A stretch of 6,959 bases of DNA from JBFKOL01 sp041628815. GTDB taxonomy: Bacteria; Bacteroidota; Bacteroidia; Chitinophagales; Saprospiraceae. Position numbers and translations under genes: made by a program. Below the pieces are notes generated by a model. It made no database searches. It saw nothing but the letters and a program-made list of their open reading frames with translations, and had not been told where the DNA came from. Below, one piece after another: positions 6,323-6,959 of this stretch. Where the stretch lies: positions 1-6,959 of the forward strand of contig JBFKOL010000235.1 in assembly GCA_041628815.1 (NCBI GenBank). Direction: 5' to 3'. Position 1 is the first letter of the stretch, and every line of letters starts with the position of its first letter.

Positions 6323-6959
6323 TTAAGCCGTACTGAACGTCGCAACCGTTCTTGTCGGGGACTTCGAGAATGCATTGGTTCTCCTGTCTTGTACATAAGC
6401 GACAATGGCTATAATAGTGGTTAATGCAACCGCAACGTACACCCACGAAGGAATGGGCACAGGATCACCAGCGGCATAAGAATGCAGACCTGACAGGTAG
6501 TAGTTAACCCCAAAATAAGTCATGATGACCGAAGCCCAGCCAAACAAGGTGGCCAGATTGTATTTGTAAAATCCCTTCAACCCGGGTATCAACCGCATAT
6601 GAAGTATGAATGCGTATACGAGGATGGTAACAAGGGCCCACGTTTCTTTGGCATCCCAGCCCCAATACCTGCCCCAGGATTCATTGGCCCAGATGCCTCC
6701 CAGGTATGTTCCGACGCTTAGCATGACGAGACCACCAATCAGTGTCATCTCACTGATGAACGACAATTCCTTGACCTTGGACATGATCCGTGCCCGGTTC
6801 GATGCGTTCAGAAACATCATCATCATGAGATTGATCAATCCGATAATTGCCCCTAGCATGAGGAAGCCATAACTTCCTGCTACCAAAGAAACATGGATGG
6901 TCAGCCAGTAGGACCGCAATACAGGTACAAGCGGTGTGATCTCGGGATCCAGGTAGCTC
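6323..6959 (-). CDS. ccsA: cytochrome c biogenesis protein CcsA/ResC type, C-terminal part
   Basis: The frame is open through the right edge. The visible 211 residues are the C-terminal part, and the TTG at 6919 is not the true start, since conserved sequence (YLDPEITPLVPVL) precedes it. The haem-handling tryptophan-rich WWD signature is present as WGRYWGWDAKETWAL (visible residues 95-109). Likely haem-ligand histidines lie at 22 (SYWLTIHVS), 120 (LHMR) and 159 (GLHSYA). Several hydrophobic segments alternate with these, as expected for this polytopic protein. CcsA/ResC works with CcsB/ResB in System II to move haem across the inner membrane and attach it to CXXCH cysteines. In many Bacteroidota the two are fused in one long protein, and the missing upstream part may be a CcsB domain. 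It would serve both cytochromes encoded in this window. The tail after the last helix (QDRRTNAFSKSP) is short and basic. Confidence 0.92.
   Translation of the reverse strand, partial: SYLDPEITPLVPVLRSYWLTIHVSLVAGSYGFLMLGAIIGLINLMMMMFLNASNRARIMSKVKELSFISEMTLIGGLVMLSVGTYLGGIWANESWGRYWGWDAKETWALVTILVYAFILHMRLIPGLKGFYKYNLATLFGWASVIMTYFGVNYYLSGLHSYAAGDPVPIPSWVYVAVALTTIIAIVAYVQDRRTNAFSKSPTRTVATFSTA

Overview
The window looks like part of a respiratory / c-type cytochrome locus from a member of the Bacteroidota. The evidence is a DUF5777-type beta-barrel protein, a System II (CcsA/ResC-type) cytochrome c biogenesis protein, a lipoprotein with Gly-Pro-Ala repeats straight after its lipobox, and no clear Shine-Dalgarno sequences before the starts. 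This assignment is by recognition from sequence; no search was run.

Left half, plus strand (1-3070): a four-gene run. It begins with the C-terminal end of a ferredoxin-like [4Fe-4S] subunit of the PsrB/DmsB/TtrB type, cut by the window edge. After 10 bp comes a complete NrfD/PsrC-type integral membrane protein. After 7 bp comes an exported protein of unknown function with two similar beta-type segments and one C-terminal membrane anchor. After a 76-bp gap comes a small monohaem cytochrome c, and a strong terminator closes the run. Fe-S plus NrfD pairs normally exchange electrons between the membrane quinone pool and a periplasmic catalytic or haem subunit. That partner is probably encoded upstream of the window, so the substrate cannot be named.

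Middle (3071-3617): a non-coding gap between convergent genes, ending in a near-perfect bidirectional terminator.

Right half, minus strand (3618-6959), in transcription order: the C-terminal part of a CcsA/ResC-type haem-handling protein (cut by the right edge), a 635-bp gap with no convincing gene, a hexahaem c-type cytochrome lipoprotein carrying 11 Gly-X-Y collagen-like triplets, a terminator hairpin, and a DUF5777 outer-membrane-type beta-barrel protein.

Together the genes describe quinone-linked electron transfer (NrfD/Fe-S), a small soluble or membrane-tethered electron carrier (monohaem cytochrome), a multihaem lipoprotein that may sit on the outer membrane or cell surface, a beta-barrel partner candidate, and part of the machinery that attaches haem to CXXCH motifs. 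The most unusual item is the hexahaem lipoprotein with a collagen-like stalk next to a beta-barrel gene. That the two form a trans-envelope electron conduit is an inference, not something shown by the sequence.
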